From positions 62,001 through 126,000 of the forward strand of contig NZ_JBAKBF010000006.1 of NCBI RefSeq assembly GCF_036881715.1: DNA of 64,000 nt, read 5' to 3'. Numbering within the stretch: position 1 is the stretch's first letter; each line of letters opens with the position of its first letter. Source of the stretch: Pannonibacter anstelovis (GTDB lineage: Bacteria; Pseudomonadota; Alphaproteobacteria; Rhizobiales; Stappiaceae). Positions 25,835-35,421 of the stretch are shown in pieces. The notes below the pieces were generated by a model. The model was given only the letters and a program-made list of their open reading frames with translations, was not told where the DNA came from and ran no database searches. A program made the translations under genes and the position numbers.

Positions 25835-26163
25835 GCGTCGAACAACCCTCTACGGCAGACAATGACGGGCGGCTGATAATTTCCGTTCCAGACTACCTCA
25901 AGCCCGATAACGCCAAGTAAATCAGCACACATTTCCGCAAGAGATGACTTACAGGCTGTTTACGGCAAATCCTTGAAGATAAATCCTCCAAGACTGAGAG
26001 GGAAATAGCGGCTTCAGGCAGGTGATTATTGTGAAAATATACAATGCATTTTTCTTCAGTATTTTAGTCACCGCCGTATAAAGGCAAGGCCCCGGACCTT
26101 CCGGTCCGGGGCCAGATTTTAACTTCTGTGCGGCGGCCCGGAACCCGGGCCGGGCGTACCTGC
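25835..26163. other. AT-richer intergenic region
   Basis: No gene is visible in this 329-bp stretch. Positions about 25870-26075 are clearly more AT-rich than the flanks and probably hold the promoter of the META-domain gene (minus strand). The aap terminator lies at 26088-26113. Confidence 0.6.
26088..26113 (-). terminator. Terminator of the aapJQMP operon
   Basis: Perfect 11-bp stem GGCCCCGGACC/GGTCCGGGGCC with a 4-nt loop, 51 bp beyond the ATPase stop. On the minus strand it is followed by TTGCCTTTAT, a broken T-tract. Confidence 0.8.
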
Positions 26164-26967
26164 TCAGTGATGCAGAATCTGGCTCAGGAACAGCTTGGTC
26201 CGCTCGTGCTGCGGATTGAGGAAGAACTGCTCCGGCTCGTTCTCTTCCACGATCTGGCCAGCGTCCATGAAGATCACGCGGTTGGCGACCTTGCGGGCGA
26301 AGCCCATTTCATGGGTGACGCAAAGCATGGTCATGCCTTCTTCGGCAAGGTTGACCATCACGTCCAGAACTTCCTTGATCATTTCCGGATCGAGCGCCGA
26401 GGTCGGCTCATCAAACAGCATGATCTTCGGGTTCATGCAGAGAGAGCGGGCGATGGCCACACGCTGCTGCTGGCCACCGGAGAGCTGCCCCGGATATTTG
26501 TGCGCCTGATCGGGGATCTTCACCCGGGTCAGGTAGTGCATGGCGATTTCCTCGGCCTGCTTCTTCGGCATCTTGCGCACCCAGATCGGAGCAAGCGTAC
26601 AGTTTTCCAGAATGGTCAGGTGCGGGAACAGGTTGAAGTGCTGGAAGCACATGCCAACCTCGCGGCGGATCTCGTCGATTTTCTTCAGGTCATCGGTCAG
26701 TTCGATGCCGTCGACGATGATCTGCCCCTTCTGATGTTCTTCGAGACGGTTGATGCAACGGATCATCGTCGACTTGCCCGAGCCGGACGGGCCGCAGATA
26801 ACGATGCGCTCACCGCGCATGACCTTCAGATTGATATCGCGCAGCACGTGGAAATCCCCGTACCACTTGTTCATGTCCTTGATCTCGACCGCCACATCCG
26901 TGTCGGACACGGTCATCTTGCTGCGGTCAACCGCGATTTCAACTTCTGAGACTGCGTTTTCACTCAT
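26164..26967 (-). CDS. aapP: General L-amino acid ABC transporter ATPase AapP
   Basis: 267 residues. Walker A GPSGSGKST (about residues 58-66), signature LSGGQQQRVAIARSL, Walker B IMLFDEPTSALDPEMI and switch VTHEMGFARKVANR are all intact; the last is typical of polar amino-acid transporter ATPases. Last gene of aapJQMP. It powers uptake of a wide range of L-amino acids. Confidence 0.93.
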   Translation of the reverse strand: MSENAVSEVEIAVDRSKMTVSDTDVAVEIKDMNKWYGDFHVLRDINLKVMRGERIVICGPSGSGKSTMIRCINRLEEHQKGQIIVDGIELTDDLKKIDEIRREVGMCFQHFNLFPHLTILENCTLAPIWVRKMPKKQAEEIAMHYLTRVKIPDQAHKYPGQLSGGQQQRVAIARSLCMNPKIMLFDEPTSALDPEMIKEVLDVMVNLAEEGMTMLCVTHEMGFARKVANRVIFMDAGQIVEENEPEQFFLNPQHERTKLFLSQILHH

Positions 26968-27036
26968 GGGTTTACTCCAGAATATCCAGGGATCGGAGGC
27001 GGCGCGGCACTCCGCGCCAGCCTGTCAACGGTCGCT

Positions 27037-28206
27037 CTAGCGTTTGTGGCCCGTGTTCAGCCGCCGCTCCATGTAGATGGAGTAGCGGGACATGCCGAAA
27101 CAGAAGGCAAAGAAGATCGCCGCAGCAAACAGATAACCTGTGTGGCTGGTGACCGGCGTTGCCCAGGTCGGATCCGTAAACGAGGACTGGATCTGGCCCA
27201 GAAGGTCGAACATGCCGACGATCAGAACCAGTGTCGTATCCTTGAACAGGCCAATGAACGTGTTCACGATGCCTGGAATGACGAGCTTGAGCGCCTGCGG
27301 CAGAATGATGAGACGCATCATCTGCCAGAAGCCCAATCCAAGCGCCATTGCCCCCTCATACTGCCCTTTCGGAATGGCCTGCAGGCCACCACGCACAACC
27401 TCCGCCATATAGGCCGCAGAGAAGAGCGTTACGCCGATCAGCACGCGCAGCAGCTTGTCGAAGCTCATGCCTTCCGGCAGGAACAGCGGCAGCATCACCG
27501 AGGACATGAACAGCACGGTGATCAGAGGCACACCGCGCCAGAACTCGATGAAAATCACCGAGAACAACTTCACGACCGGCATCGTGGAGCGGCGCCCGAG
27601 GGCAAGCAGGATGCCCAGCGGCAGCGAAGCGGCAATGCCCGTCACAGCGATCACAAGGGTCACCAGAAGACCGCCCCAGAGGGAGGTTTCCACCACAGGC
27701 AAAATCACGCTGTCGCCGATGACCAGGCCCGTAAGCAGGTAATAGGAGACAACCGGCAGGCCGACGATGAAAAGCACTGCATTGAGCCGCTTGAACGGCA
27801 CTGACGGGATTGCCAGGGGAATGAGCGTGGCTGCGAAGAGCGCGAAGACGATATCCACCCGCCACGTCTGGTCCGCCGGATAGCGGCCATAGATGAATTG
27901 CGGGAAGTATGCCTTCACATAAGCCCAGCAGGCGCCGATCGTCTGCCCCGAGCCTTCCGGCACGAGACAGGCATTGCGATCTTCACCCGACCAGACGGCC
28001 GTAACGAAAGCAAACTGGATCAGCGGCTCGATCAGCAAATAAGCAATCAGGATGCCGATCAGGGTCAGGATGGTGTTGCCGATGGAGGAGAACAGGTTCG
28101 TTCTCATCCAGCCGATGGCACCGGAGGTCGATACCGGCGCTGGAAGGCTCGGGGCCTCCTCCGTCCGGATATGAAAAGCAGATTTGGTTTCAGCCATGGT
28201 GTTCAT
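27037..28206 (-). CDS. aapM: General L-amino acid ABC transporter permease AapM
   Basis: 389 residues, long for a polar amino-acid permease, as is normal for AapM with its extra N-terminal helices and a periplasmic loop before the conserved core. The core has FSVIFIEFWRGVPLITVLFM, EVVRGGLQAIPKGQYEGAMALGL (EAA loop) and LFKDTTLVLIVGM. Starts 2 bp after the aapQ stop. A second ATG 9 bp downstream is an alternative start. Confidence 0.93.
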   Translation of the reverse strand: MNTMAETKSAFHIRTEEAPSLPAPVSTSGAIGWMRTNLFSSIGNTILTLIGILIAYLLIEPLIQFAFVTAVWSGEDRNACLVPEGSGQTIGACWAYVKAYFPQFIYGRYPADQTWRVDIVFALFAATLIPLAIPSVPFKRLNAVLFIVGLPVVSYYLLTGLVIGDSVILPVVETSLWGGLLVTLVIAVTGIAASLPLGILLALGRRSTMPVVKLFSVIFIEFWRGVPLITVLFMSSVMLPLFLPEGMSFDKLLRVLIGVTLFSAAYMAEVVRGGLQAIPKGQYEGAMALGLGFWQMMRLIILPQALKLVIPGIVNTFIGLFKDTTLVLIVGMFDLLGQIQSSFTDPTWATPVTSHTGYLFAAAIFFAFCFGMSRYSIYMERRLNTGHKR

Positions 28207-28208
28207 CC

Positions 28209-29420
28209 TTACCGCTCCACCAAAGCCATCTTCTGGTTATACCAGTTCATGAAGGCAGACGTGATCAAGCTGAGCGACAGGTAGATCACCATCCAGATCG
28301 CAATGACCTCGATTGCCTGACCGGTCTGGTTCAGCACCGTTCCGCCCAGAGACACAAGGTCGGGGAAGCCGATCGCAACTGCGAGAGACGAGTTCTTCGT
28401 CAGGTTGAGATACTGGCTGGTCAGCGGCGGGATGATCACCCGCATCGCCTGCGGGATGATGACGAGCCGGAGGGTTGGCGCATTGCGCAGGCCAAGGGCA
28501 TGAGCCGCCTCGGTCTGGCCGTGGTTGACGGCCTGAATGCCGGCACGCACGATTTCGGCAATGAAGGCCGAGGTGTAGATTGCCAGCGCCAGCGTCAGGG
28601 CCAGGAATTCGGGTATCAGCGTCATGCCCGTGCCAAGCGTGAAGCCACGCTGAAGGATGGGGCCGCTGTCGTTGAACACCGGATGCTCGAAGGACACCGG
28701 CATGCCTGATGCCAGATAGGCAATGAGCGGCAGACCGATGATGAGCCCGAAAGCGGTCAGGAACACCGGAAACTGCTGGCCCGTTGCCTCCTGACGCTTG
28801 CGTGCCCAGGTCTTGATTACGATGGACGCCACGATGGCGATGATGAGCGCAATTCCGATCGCAGAAGAGCCTGGCCCGAACAAGGGCTTGGGCAGCCAGA
28901 TGCCGGCGATATTCAGATGGAAAGTGTCAAACAGGGACCATTTTTCCCGCTTGCCCGGCACTGCCCGCAGAACCGCAAAATACCAGAAGAAGATCTGCAG
29001 CAGCAGCGGAATGTTGCGCAGCAGCTCAACGTAGCAATACGCCAGCCGCGAGATAACCCAGTTCTTCGAAAGGCGTGCCACACCAACGACAAAGCCGAAG
29101 ACCGTCGCAAACATGATGCCGATGACGGCAACAAGCAGCGTGTTGAGAAAGCCCACCAGAAGGGCGTCACCGAAAGTCGAAGACTCCGAATATTCGATCA
29201 GGCTTTGAGAGGTACCGAATCCTGAGACCCGGTCAAGAAACCCGAAACCTGAGGCAATATTCTGACGCTGCAGATTGGCAATCGTATTGGATACGATGAC
29301 ATAGCCAACCACCACCAGAACCGTGATCAGCAGCAGCTGAAAGAAAATGCCTCGAACATGCGGGTCGTTGACCAGCGATCCCCGGCTGGAGGATGCTGCG
29401 CCGTTTTCCCGAGTTGTCAT
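28209..29420 (-). CDS. aapQ: General L-amino acid ABC transporter permease AapQ
   Basis: 403 residues from ATG 29420 (MTTRENGAASS); an upstream in-frame start to 29465 is unlikely. Core motifs are YCYVELLRNIPLLLQIFFWY, EIVRAGIQAVNHGQTEAAHALGL and LTKNSSLAVAIGFPDL. Pairs with AapM to form the heterodimeric channel. Confidence 0.93.
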   Translation of the reverse strand: MTTRENGAASSSRGSLVNDPHVRGIFFQLLLITVLVVVGYVIVSNTIANLQRQNIASGFGFLDRVSGFGTSQSLIEYSESSTFGDALLVGFLNTLLVAVIGIMFATVFGFVVGVARLSKNWVISRLAYCYVELLRNIPLLLQIFFWYFAVLRAVPGKREKWSLFDTFHLNIAGIWLPKPLFGPGSSAIGIALIIAIVASIVIKTWARKRQEATGQQFPVFLTAFGLIIGLPLIAYLASGMPVSFEHPVFNDSGPILQRGFTLGTGMTLIPEFLALTLALAIYTSAFIAEIVRAGIQAVNHGQTEAAHALGLRNAPTLRLVIIPQAMRVIIPPLTSQYLNLTKNSSLAVAIGFPDLVSLGGTVLNQTGQAIEVIAIWMVIYLSLSLITSAFMNWYNQKMALVER

Positions 29421-29574
29421 ATTCCCTCGCCAAACAAAGACGCACCGGTGCTCTTGTTGCGGCACCTGTCATGCGTTCGCCGTTCTCCAGACCCCGTCGA
29501 CAGAGTAACGGCTGTTTTGTCCCCTGATGCCAGCCGCTGGATTTTCAGTCTTTGCCGGCATCCTGATTACGCAA

Positions 29575-29602
29575 GTCCCGGCCAGCTTTCACCGGCCGGG
29601 AC
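29575..29602. repeat. Stem-loop downstream of aapJ
   Basis: Perfect 9-bp stem GTCCCGGCC/GGCCGGGAC with a 10-nt loop, 42 bp after the aapJ stop on the minus strand. Likely protects the aapJ part of the mRNA or attenuates read-through into aapQMP, a common arrangement that keeps the binding protein in excess. Confidence 0.7.
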
Positions 29603-29610
29603 GCAGATCC

Positions 29611-29630
29611 CGGGATCCGCAAGGATCCCG
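29611..29630. repeat. Second stem-loop downstream of aapJ
   Basis: CGGGATCC/GGATCCCG, an 8-bp stem closed by the stable tetraloop GCAA on the plus strand (TTGC on the transcribed minus strand). It starts 14 bp after the aapJ stop, so it is met before the hairpin at 29575-29602. Confidence 0.7.
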
Positions 29631-29643
29631 TCAAGTCTGGCGG

Positions 29644-30663
29644 TTAGCGGACCGGCGGAGCGTACTGCAGGCCACCCTTGGTCCACAGGGCGTTCAGGCC
29701 ACGTGCGATGCCCAGCGGGGTGTCCGGACCGACGTTGCGGTCGAAGGACTCGCCGTAGTTGCCGACGCCCTTGACGATGTTGACGACCCAGTCATTGCCC
29801 ACGCCAAGCTGCTGGCCGAAGTCACCCTCGGCGCCGAGCAGACGCTTGATTTCCGGGTTCTCGGAAGACTTCATCTCTTCCACGTTGGCAGAAGTGATGC
29901 CAAGCTCTTCAGCGTTGATCATGGCGAAGAGGCTCCACTTCACCAGATCGAACCACTGGTCGTCGCCATGACGGACCACCGGCCCAAGCGGCTCCTTGGA
30001 GATGATCTCCGGAAGAACGACATGATCTGCCGGGTTCGCGAGCTTCAGGCGCTCGGCATAGAGACCCGAAGCGTCCGTGCTGAACACGTCGCAGCGGCCG
30101 GCATCATAGGCCTTGACCACTTCGTCGGCCTTCTCGAAGGCAACGACTTCGTAAGGCATGTTGTTGGAGCGGAAGTAATCGGCGATGTTCAGCTCTGTCG
30201 TGGTGCCGGTCTGCGTGCAGACGGAGGCGCCGGACAGTTCAAGTGCGGACGTCACGCCCAGCGACTTGCGCACCATGAAGCCCTGGCCGTCATAATAGGT
30301 TACGCCGGTGAAGTTCAGGCCCAGCGATGTATCGCGCGAGGACGTCCAGGTGGTGTTGCGCGACAGAACGTCGATTTCACCCGACTGCAGGGCGGTGAAC
30401 CGCTCCTTGGCGCTCAGCGGCGAATACTTGACCTTGTTGGCATCACCGAAGATAGCTGCGGAAACTGCACGGCAGACGTCCACGTCAAGGCCGCTCCAGT
30501 TGCCCTGCGCGTCCGGATTGGAGAAGCCGGGCAGACCCTGGCTCACGCCGCACTGAATGAAGCCCTTGGCCTTGACATCATCGAGCGTGCCGGCAGACGC
30601 GGAGGTCGCAGCAGCAGCAACGACAGTCGCGCCGAGCATCATCGGAATGAATTTCGCTTTCAT
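29644..30663 (-). CDS. aapJ: General L-amino acid ABC transporter binding protein AapJ
   Basis: 339 residues with signal peptide MKAKFIPMMLGATVVAAAAT (cleavage after about residue 24). AapJ/BztA features are CGVSQGLPGFSNPDAQGNW, GLDVDVCRAVSAAIFGD and the C-terminal GIARGLNALWTKGGLQYAPP. ATG 30663 is preferred over a longer frame to 30723. Gene order J-Q-M-P is the classical one. The 289 bp to the divergent metC hold its promoter. Confidence 0.94.
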   Translation of the reverse strand: MKAKFIPMMLGATVVAAAATSASAGTLDDVKAKGFIQCGVSQGLPGFSNPDAQGNWSGLDVDVCRAVSAAIFGDANKVKYSPLSAKERFTALQSGEIDVLSRNTTWTSSRDTSLGLNFTGVTYYDGQGFMVRKSLGVTSALELSGASVCTQTGTTTELNIADYFRSNNMPYEVVAFEKADEVVKAYDAGRCDVFSTDASGLYAERLKLANPADHVVLPEIISKEPLGPVVRHGDDQWFDLVKWSLFAMINAEELGITSANVEEMKSSENPEIKRLLGAEGDFGQQLGVGNDWVVNIVKGVGNYGESFDRNVGPDTPLGIARGLNALWTKGGLQYAPPVR

Positions 30664-30952
30664 GGATTTGCAGCCTTTTTTTGTTACCCATCTGTGTTTT
30701 TCATCGGAACCCGGGTGTTCCACATCGCTTTTTCCAGCTGCTGGACCCCCTGCCCGGCCGTGCCGGGCTCCAGTCCTCCCTCACGCAGAACGCGAGGTCG
30801 GAATAGCGCCGCTACCCGAGCCCCAATGTGGCCATTCGATGGCATTTGACGCGACGGGTCAAGAGGCCGCAGAGTGGTAAAACGATTATTTCATCTTGAG
30901 ACCCGCCACTCTTCCACCTCCCGCTGCATAGAAAGTCAACACGAGTAACAAA

Positions 30953-32119
30953 ATGGCAGAGATTGATCAGAAACTGGACACGGTGCTGGTACACGCAGGC
31001 CGGCAACCGGGAGACTTTCACGGCTTTGTGAACCCGCCGGTGGTCCATGCTTCCACCGTCCTTTTCCCCAGTGTCGAGGCCATGGCGCCGGGCGCGCAAA
31101 AGTACTCCTACGGCCGCCGCGGCACGCCCACGACCGAGGCTCTGGAGGAGGCGATCGCTGCCATCGAGGGGGCAGCTGGCGCCAAACTCGCCACATCCGG
31201 TCTCAATGCGATCTCCCTCGCCTGCCTCTCCTGCCTCAGGGCTGGCGACCATTTTCTTGTGGCAGACACGGTCTATGGCCCTACGCGGCATTTCTGCGAC
31301 ACGATCCTGCCGCGCTACGGCATCGAGATTGAGTATTTCGAACCCTGGGCTGCGGAGGGAATCAGAAAGCGGTTCAAGGCCAACACGAAAGCGGTCTTCC
31401 TTGAAGCGCCCGGCTCACTCACGTTCGAGATGCAGGACGTGCCAGCCATTGCCGCTGCTGCGCGCGAGATTGGCGCCTTCGTGCTCATGGACAACACCTG
31501 GGCGACACCGGTCTTCTTCCAGCCGCTGGCCCATGGAGTGGACCTGTCGATCCAGGCAGGCACCAAATATATCGTCGGCCATTCGGACGTGATGATCGGC
31601 ACTGTAGCGGCCAGTGCGCGTGCCTGGCCCGGTTTGCTGGAGATGCACGGTAACCTTGGCCTGCATGTGGGCCCGGACGATGTCTATCTCGCGCTGCGCG
31701 GCCTCAGGACCATGTCGGTCCGCCTCGAACGGCATATGCGCAACGCGCTGGAAGTCGCGAACTGGCTGGCGGAGCAGAGCTGCGTGGCCGCGATCCGTTA
31801 CCCCGCCCTGCCGCAGGATCCGGGCCACTCCCTCTGGAAGCGGGATTTCAAGGGCGCCTGCGGGCTCTTTGCCTTTGATTTCACGCCGGACGTCACGGAG
31901 CAGCAGGCCATCACCTTCCTCAATTCGCTGAAGCTGTTCGGCCTTGGTTATTCCTGGGGCGGCTTTGAAAGCCTTGCCATTCCGGTGAAGCTGAAGGGCC
32001 TGCGCACGGCCGGAACGCCCGTTCCACTCAGCCAGAGCGTGCGCCTGCATATCGGGCTTGAAGACACGCGTGACCTCATCGCGGACCTGGCGCAGGCCAT
32101 GGCGGCAATGAAGGCCTGA
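30953..32119 (+). CDS. metC: Cystathionine beta-lyase
   Basis: 388 residues of the Cys/Met-metabolism PLP family. The PLP lysine is about K205 in GTKYIVGHSD; the start HAGRQPGDFHGFVNPPV and YSYGRRGTPTTEALE are typical of MetC. Cleaves cystathionine to homocysteine, pyruvate and ammonia. Monocistronic, divergent from aapJ and ended by an intrinsic terminator. Confidence 0.92.
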   Translation: MAEIDQKLDTVLVHAGRQPGDFHGFVNPPVVHASTVLFPSVEAMAPGAQKYSYGRRGTPTTEALEEAIAAIEGAAGAKLATSGLNAISLACLSCLRAGDHFLVADTVYGPTRHFCDTILPRYGIEIEYFEPWAAEGIRKRFKANTKAVFLEAPGSLTFEMQDVPAIAAAAREIGAFVLMDNTWATPVFFQPLAHGVDLSIQAGTKYIVGHSDVMIGTVAASARAWPGLLEMHGNLGLHVGPDDVYLALRGLRTMSVRLERHMRNALEVANWLAEQSCVAAIRYPALPQDPGHSLWKRDFKGACGLFAFDFTPDVTEQQAITFLNSLKLFGLGYSWGGFESLAIPVKLKGLRTAGTPVPLSQSVRLHIGLEDTRDLIADLAQAMAAMKA

Positions 32120-32127
32120 GGTAAAAT

Positions 32128-32165
32128 GACCGGCTGCCGCTATCTGGCGGCAACCGGTCTTTCTT
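32128..32165 (+). terminator. Intrinsic terminator of metC
   Basis: GACCGGCTGCCGC pairs with GCGGCAACCGGTC (13 bp, one mismatch, 6-nt loop), followed by TTTCTT, 8 bp after the metC stop. Confidence 0.85.
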
Positions 32166-32204
32166 GCAGCAAGTGGAGGCGGACCGGCCGGCAGGGCGCC
32201 CTGC

Positions 32205-32513
32205 TCAGGCGGTTTCCACTCCGGCTTCTTCCAGCAGCACGGCCCATTGCGCGCCGTGCATGTCGCGGTCATCTGCGCTGCCCTGCACCACCGGGCGCGG
32301 AAAGCTGAACTTGATGACCGACAGATCCTCTATGTCGAAACGCTTGAGCAGCTGCGGTTCGGTGTGGAACAAGGCCGCAACATCCGCCGTCTTCAACGAC
32401 GGCACGACACGCTTGAAAACCTCGTCACTACCGCAGAACACATCTACGGTCACCCAGAAGGGGCCTGCGTTCTTGGAGCGGACCTTCAGGACAATATCAC
32501 CCAGACGCGCCAT
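32205..32513 (-). CDS. DUF4387 domain protein
   Basis: 102 residues spanning a whole DUF4387 domain: ARLGDIVLKVRSKNAGPFWVTVDVFC opens it and the conserved HGAQWAVLLEE closes it. Family function is unknown. It is the last gene of an operon with DUF1446/AtuA-like and tctABC genes, one base after the AtuA-like stop, so tight co-translation is likely. DUF4387 is often a separate small partner of, or fused to, AtuA-like proteins. Confidence 0.88.
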   Translation of the reverse strand: MARLGDIVLKVRSKNAGPFWVTVDVFCGSDEVFKRVVPSLKTADVAALFHTEPQLLKRFDIEDLSVIKFSFPRPVVQGSADDRDMHGAQWAVLLEEAGVETA

Positions 32514-32514
32514 C

Positions 32515-33867
32515 TCAGATCTCCGTCACGGCAATGCGGAAGGCAGACATGGGGTCGTCCAGCTCCAGCACATGGTTGAGAGCAAACTCATACAGCGCAC
32601 CGCGGTCCGACTGAGCCGGAGAATAGGGGAACGCAAAAGTCGGCAGCTCCTCATTGTCCGTCAGCGGGTAATGAAGCACGAAGGGGTTGATGAGCTTGCC
32701 GATTTCAGAGGCAATCGCCTGTGTTTCAGCAGTCACGATGCCCAGAACGCCAATCTCGACCGGATCGCCCTTGCGGTTTTCCATGGCACCGAGCGCCCCG
32801 TCCACGCCAATGAGGCGGAACTGCAGGTCATATGCGCCCGGCTCCAGCCCCATGCGGGAGCGGATCTCTCGGGTGAGGAAACCGGTCAGCCGCTCCACCC
32901 AGGCGCGGGCCTCACGCACATAGCGTTCATTGCGCAGGATGGCCATGATGGTGGTCTGGTAGCCAGCCACGCGCGCGCCCTCCAGCTTCACCGTATAGTG
33001 CCCCTCGACCCAGCGTGAGCCTTCCACGCGGACCCTGCGGTCATCAAGTGCCGTGTAGCGGGAGCCGCGCACGTCGAGATAACCGCCCGGCTCATAGAGC
33101 TGATAGGGATCGGAATTCTCATAAAGCATGTGGGCGGACACGGAATGGGGTGTGCAGGCAGCATTTGCCGCCAGCGGCTCAACAGTGAACCCGTCCTTGT
33201 CGAAGTCCACCATGATCACGCCCGAGGTGGGATTGGTGGAGCACAATGCGCCGCATTCTGCGATCTTGGCCCCATGCCAGGCACCGCCCGGATGTTCTCC
33301 GCGGGCAAGCGGCAAGGCGCAGATGGTGGCTGTGTCGGTTGTGCGTCCGGCGATGACGATGTCGGCACCAGTCTCCAGCGCGGCCTGTATCTGTTCCGCG
33401 CCAGCCAGTGCAACGATGTTGGAGAGGGAGCCGATCAGCTCTGCGGAGATTTCCGGCGCCGGGGTCAGGGGCTGGATGCGCCCCCCCTCCAGAGCCTTGA
33501 TGATGCGCTCTGCCGGCTGGCTGGAGTAGACTCTGGCCACCTTGAGCTTCTGGCCAAGCTCGGCTGCCAGTTCGCAGGTGATTTCATACATCCAGTCAAC
33601 GGTCGCATCGGCACCGCAGGTGCCGGCCGTGCCGATGACAAGCGGGACACCGGCTTCGGCGCGGGCCTTCATCAGGTCGCGCCATTCGGCCTTGGTGGCG
33701 GCGCGGGAGTACTTGGACACCCCCGCTCCGAGTGAGTAGGGTCCACTGTCAGTGGAGCCCCCGTCAATGCAGATGATGTCGGGGCGCAGACCGACGCCGC
33801 GGGCCAGCGCCTCCCGGTCAAACCCCAGCCCGAGGACGCCTGAAGGCACCAGCACGCGAGTGGTCAT
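32515..33867 (-). CDS. AtuA/DUF1446-family protein (acyclic terpene utilisation-like)
   Basis: 450 residues. The conserved DUF1446 start DIICIDGGSTDSGPYSLG is at about residues 30-47, and VIAGRTTDTATICALPLARGEHPGGAWH with VDFDKDGFTVEPLAANAACTPHSVSAHML lie in the middle. AtuA of Pseudomonas belongs to a terpene-degradation cluster but its reaction is undefined; relatives next to transport operons act on unknown acids. No cofactor motif is obvious. Position between TctA and DUF4387 suggests action on the imported carboxylate, for example hydration or isomerisation; this is inference. Confidence 0.85.
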   Translation of the reverse strand: MTTRVLVPSGVLGLGFDREALARGVGLRPDIICIDGGSTDSGPYSLGAGVSKYSRAATKAEWRDLMKARAEAGVPLVIGTAGTCGADATVDWMYEITCELAAELGQKLKVARVYSSQPAERIIKALEGGRIQPLTPAPEISAELIGSLSNIVALAGAEQIQAALETGADIVIAGRTTDTATICALPLARGEHPGGAWHGAKIAECGALCSTNPTSGVIMVDFDKDGFTVEPLAANAACTPHSVSAHMLYENSDPYQLYEPGGYLDVRGSRYTALDDRRVRVEGSRWVEGHYTVKLEGARVAGYQTTIMAILRNERYVREARAWVERLTGFLTREIRSRMGLEPGAYDLQFRLIGVDGALGAMENRKGDPVEIGVLGIVTAETQAIASEIGKLINPFVLHYPLTDNEELPTFAFPYSPAQSDRGALYEFALNHVLELDDPMSAFRIAVTEI

Positions 33868-33870
33868 GTC

Positions 33871-35412
33871 TTAGTCCTTGTCTGCAGCCGCTACGTCTGC
33901 GGCAGCCGTCTCACTGTCCGGCAGCGGCTTCTTGAGGAAACGGCGCAGGAAGATGGGGGCAAGGAAGCCCAGCACGGCCGCAGTCCAGAGACCAATGGCA
34001 ATGCCCGAAGAGAACAGGTAAGTCCAGTCCCCATCCGACAGCACCATGGCGCGGCGCAGGTTGTCTTCCATCTGGTTGCCGAGCAGGATGCCCAGGATCA
34101 CCGGCACGGTCGGAATATCCAGCTTGCGCAGGATGTAGCCCAAAGCGCCGAAGCCCACCATCATCAGCATGTCGAAGGACGATCCCGTCAGCGAGAAGAT
34201 GCCGACGAAGGCAATCATCGTCACGCCCGGCAGCAGGATGTAGCTGGGAACCGACAGGATGTGCACGAAGATCTTCACCATCGGGATGTTGAGGATCAGC
34301 AGCACGAAGTTACCGATGAAGAGCGAGGCGATCAGGCCCCAGACGATTTCCGGACGCTCGGTGAAAAGCAGCGGGCCCGGGGTGATGTTGAGCGTCAGCA
34401 GCAGGGCCAGCAGCACTGCCGTGGTGCCAGAGCCCGGCACGCCGAGGGTCAGCATGGGGATCAGCGCGCCACCGGCCGCGGCATTGTTACCGGCCTCAGG
34501 CGCTGCGATGCCTTTCGGGTTTCCGGTACCGAAAGTGTGCTTGTCCTTGGCAATGGCCTTTTCGCCGGCATAGGCGAGAAAGGAGCCAAGAGACGCACCC
34601 GCGCCCGGCAGGACGCCCGCAATGAACCCGATCACCGTTGCGCGAAGCATGGTCCAGCGGGTCAGCCAGATGTCCTTCCACGGGATACGGTTCGACTCGA
34701 TCTTCACGCCGATGGCGCTGTTCTTGCCGTGGCTCTCGATGAAGAAGAAGATTTCCGAGACGGCAAACAGACCAACGATGGCAACAAGGAAGTCGATGCC
34801 ATCCATCAGATGCAGTTCACCGTAGGTGAAGCGCGGCATGCCGGTGGTCTTGTCGAGACCGACCATGGCCAGCCCAAGGCCGAGGGCGGCAGCGAGCGCT
34901 GCCTTGGCCTGGTTGTTCGAGCCAAGTCCGCCGAGCGTGCAGAACGCCAGAAGATAGAGGGCGAAATATTCTGCCGGGCCGAACTGGAAGGCCACCCGGG
35001 CCAGCAGCGGTGACATGACCATCAGGCCAACAGTGGCCAGAAACGCGCCGACGAAAGACGCCACAGCCGAAATGACCAGAGCGTCCCCTGCCCTGCCCTT
35101 GCGGGCCATGGGATAGCCGTCGAGCGTCGTCATCATCGCCGGTTCATCGCCGGGAATGTTGAGCAGGATCGACGAGATGCGCCCGCCATACATGCAGCCG
35201 TAATAGACTGATGTCAGCAGCACCAGCGCCGACATGGCATCAAGGCCAAGGGTGAAGGAAATCGGGATCAGCAGCGCCACGCCGTTTGATGGCCCGAGGC
35301 CCGGCAATGCACCGATGATGGTACCCAGAAAGCAGCCGACGATTGCAAGAAACAGAGTCGTCGGCGTCAGCGCAATGGAAAATCCAAGCGCCAGATTAGA
35401 CAGGATATCCAT
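33871..35412 (-). CDS. tctA: Tripartite tricarboxylate transporter large permease TctA
   Basis: 513 residues with about 11-12 membrane helices. TctA hallmarks are FLGTIIGALPGLGPSNGVALLIP near the N-terminus, GRISSILLNIPGDEPAMMTTLDGYPMA, and GAGASLGSFLAYAGEKAIAK with GVPGSGTTAVLL. Ion-coupled uptake of a carboxylate delivered by TctC. Starts 9 bp after the tctB stop. Confidence 0.94.
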   Translation of the reverse strand: MDILSNLALGFSIALTPTTLFLAIVGCFLGTIIGALPGLGPSNGVALLIPISFTLGLDAMSALVLLTSVYYGCMYGGRISSILLNIPGDEPAMMTTLDGYPMARKGRAGDALVISAVASFVGAFLATVGLMVMSPLLARVAFQFGPAEYFALYLLAFCTLGGLGSNNQAKAALAAALGLGLAMVGLDKTTGMPRFTYGELHLMDGIDFLVAIVGLFAVSEIFFFIESHGKNSAIGVKIESNRIPWKDIWLTRWTMLRATVIGFIAGVLPGAGASLGSFLAYAGEKAIAKDKHTFGTGNPKGIAAPEAGNNAAAGGALIPMLTLGVPGSGTTAVLLALLLTLNITPGPLLFTERPEIVWGLIASLFIGNFVLLILNIPMVKIFVHILSVPSYILLPGVTMIAFVGIFSLTGSSFDMLMMVGFGALGYILRKLDIPTVPVILGILLGNQMEDNLRRAMVLSDGDWTYLFSSGIAIGLWTAAVLGFLAPIFLRRFLKKPLPDSETAAADVAAADKD

Positions 35413-35421
35413 GATATTTCC

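Noticed and set aside
30840..30952. Possible SAM-type riboswitch upstream of metC (GAGTGG and CCACTC could pair).
   Set aside because: The conserved SAM-II or SAM-I core elements are not recognisable, and only one short stem can be drawn.
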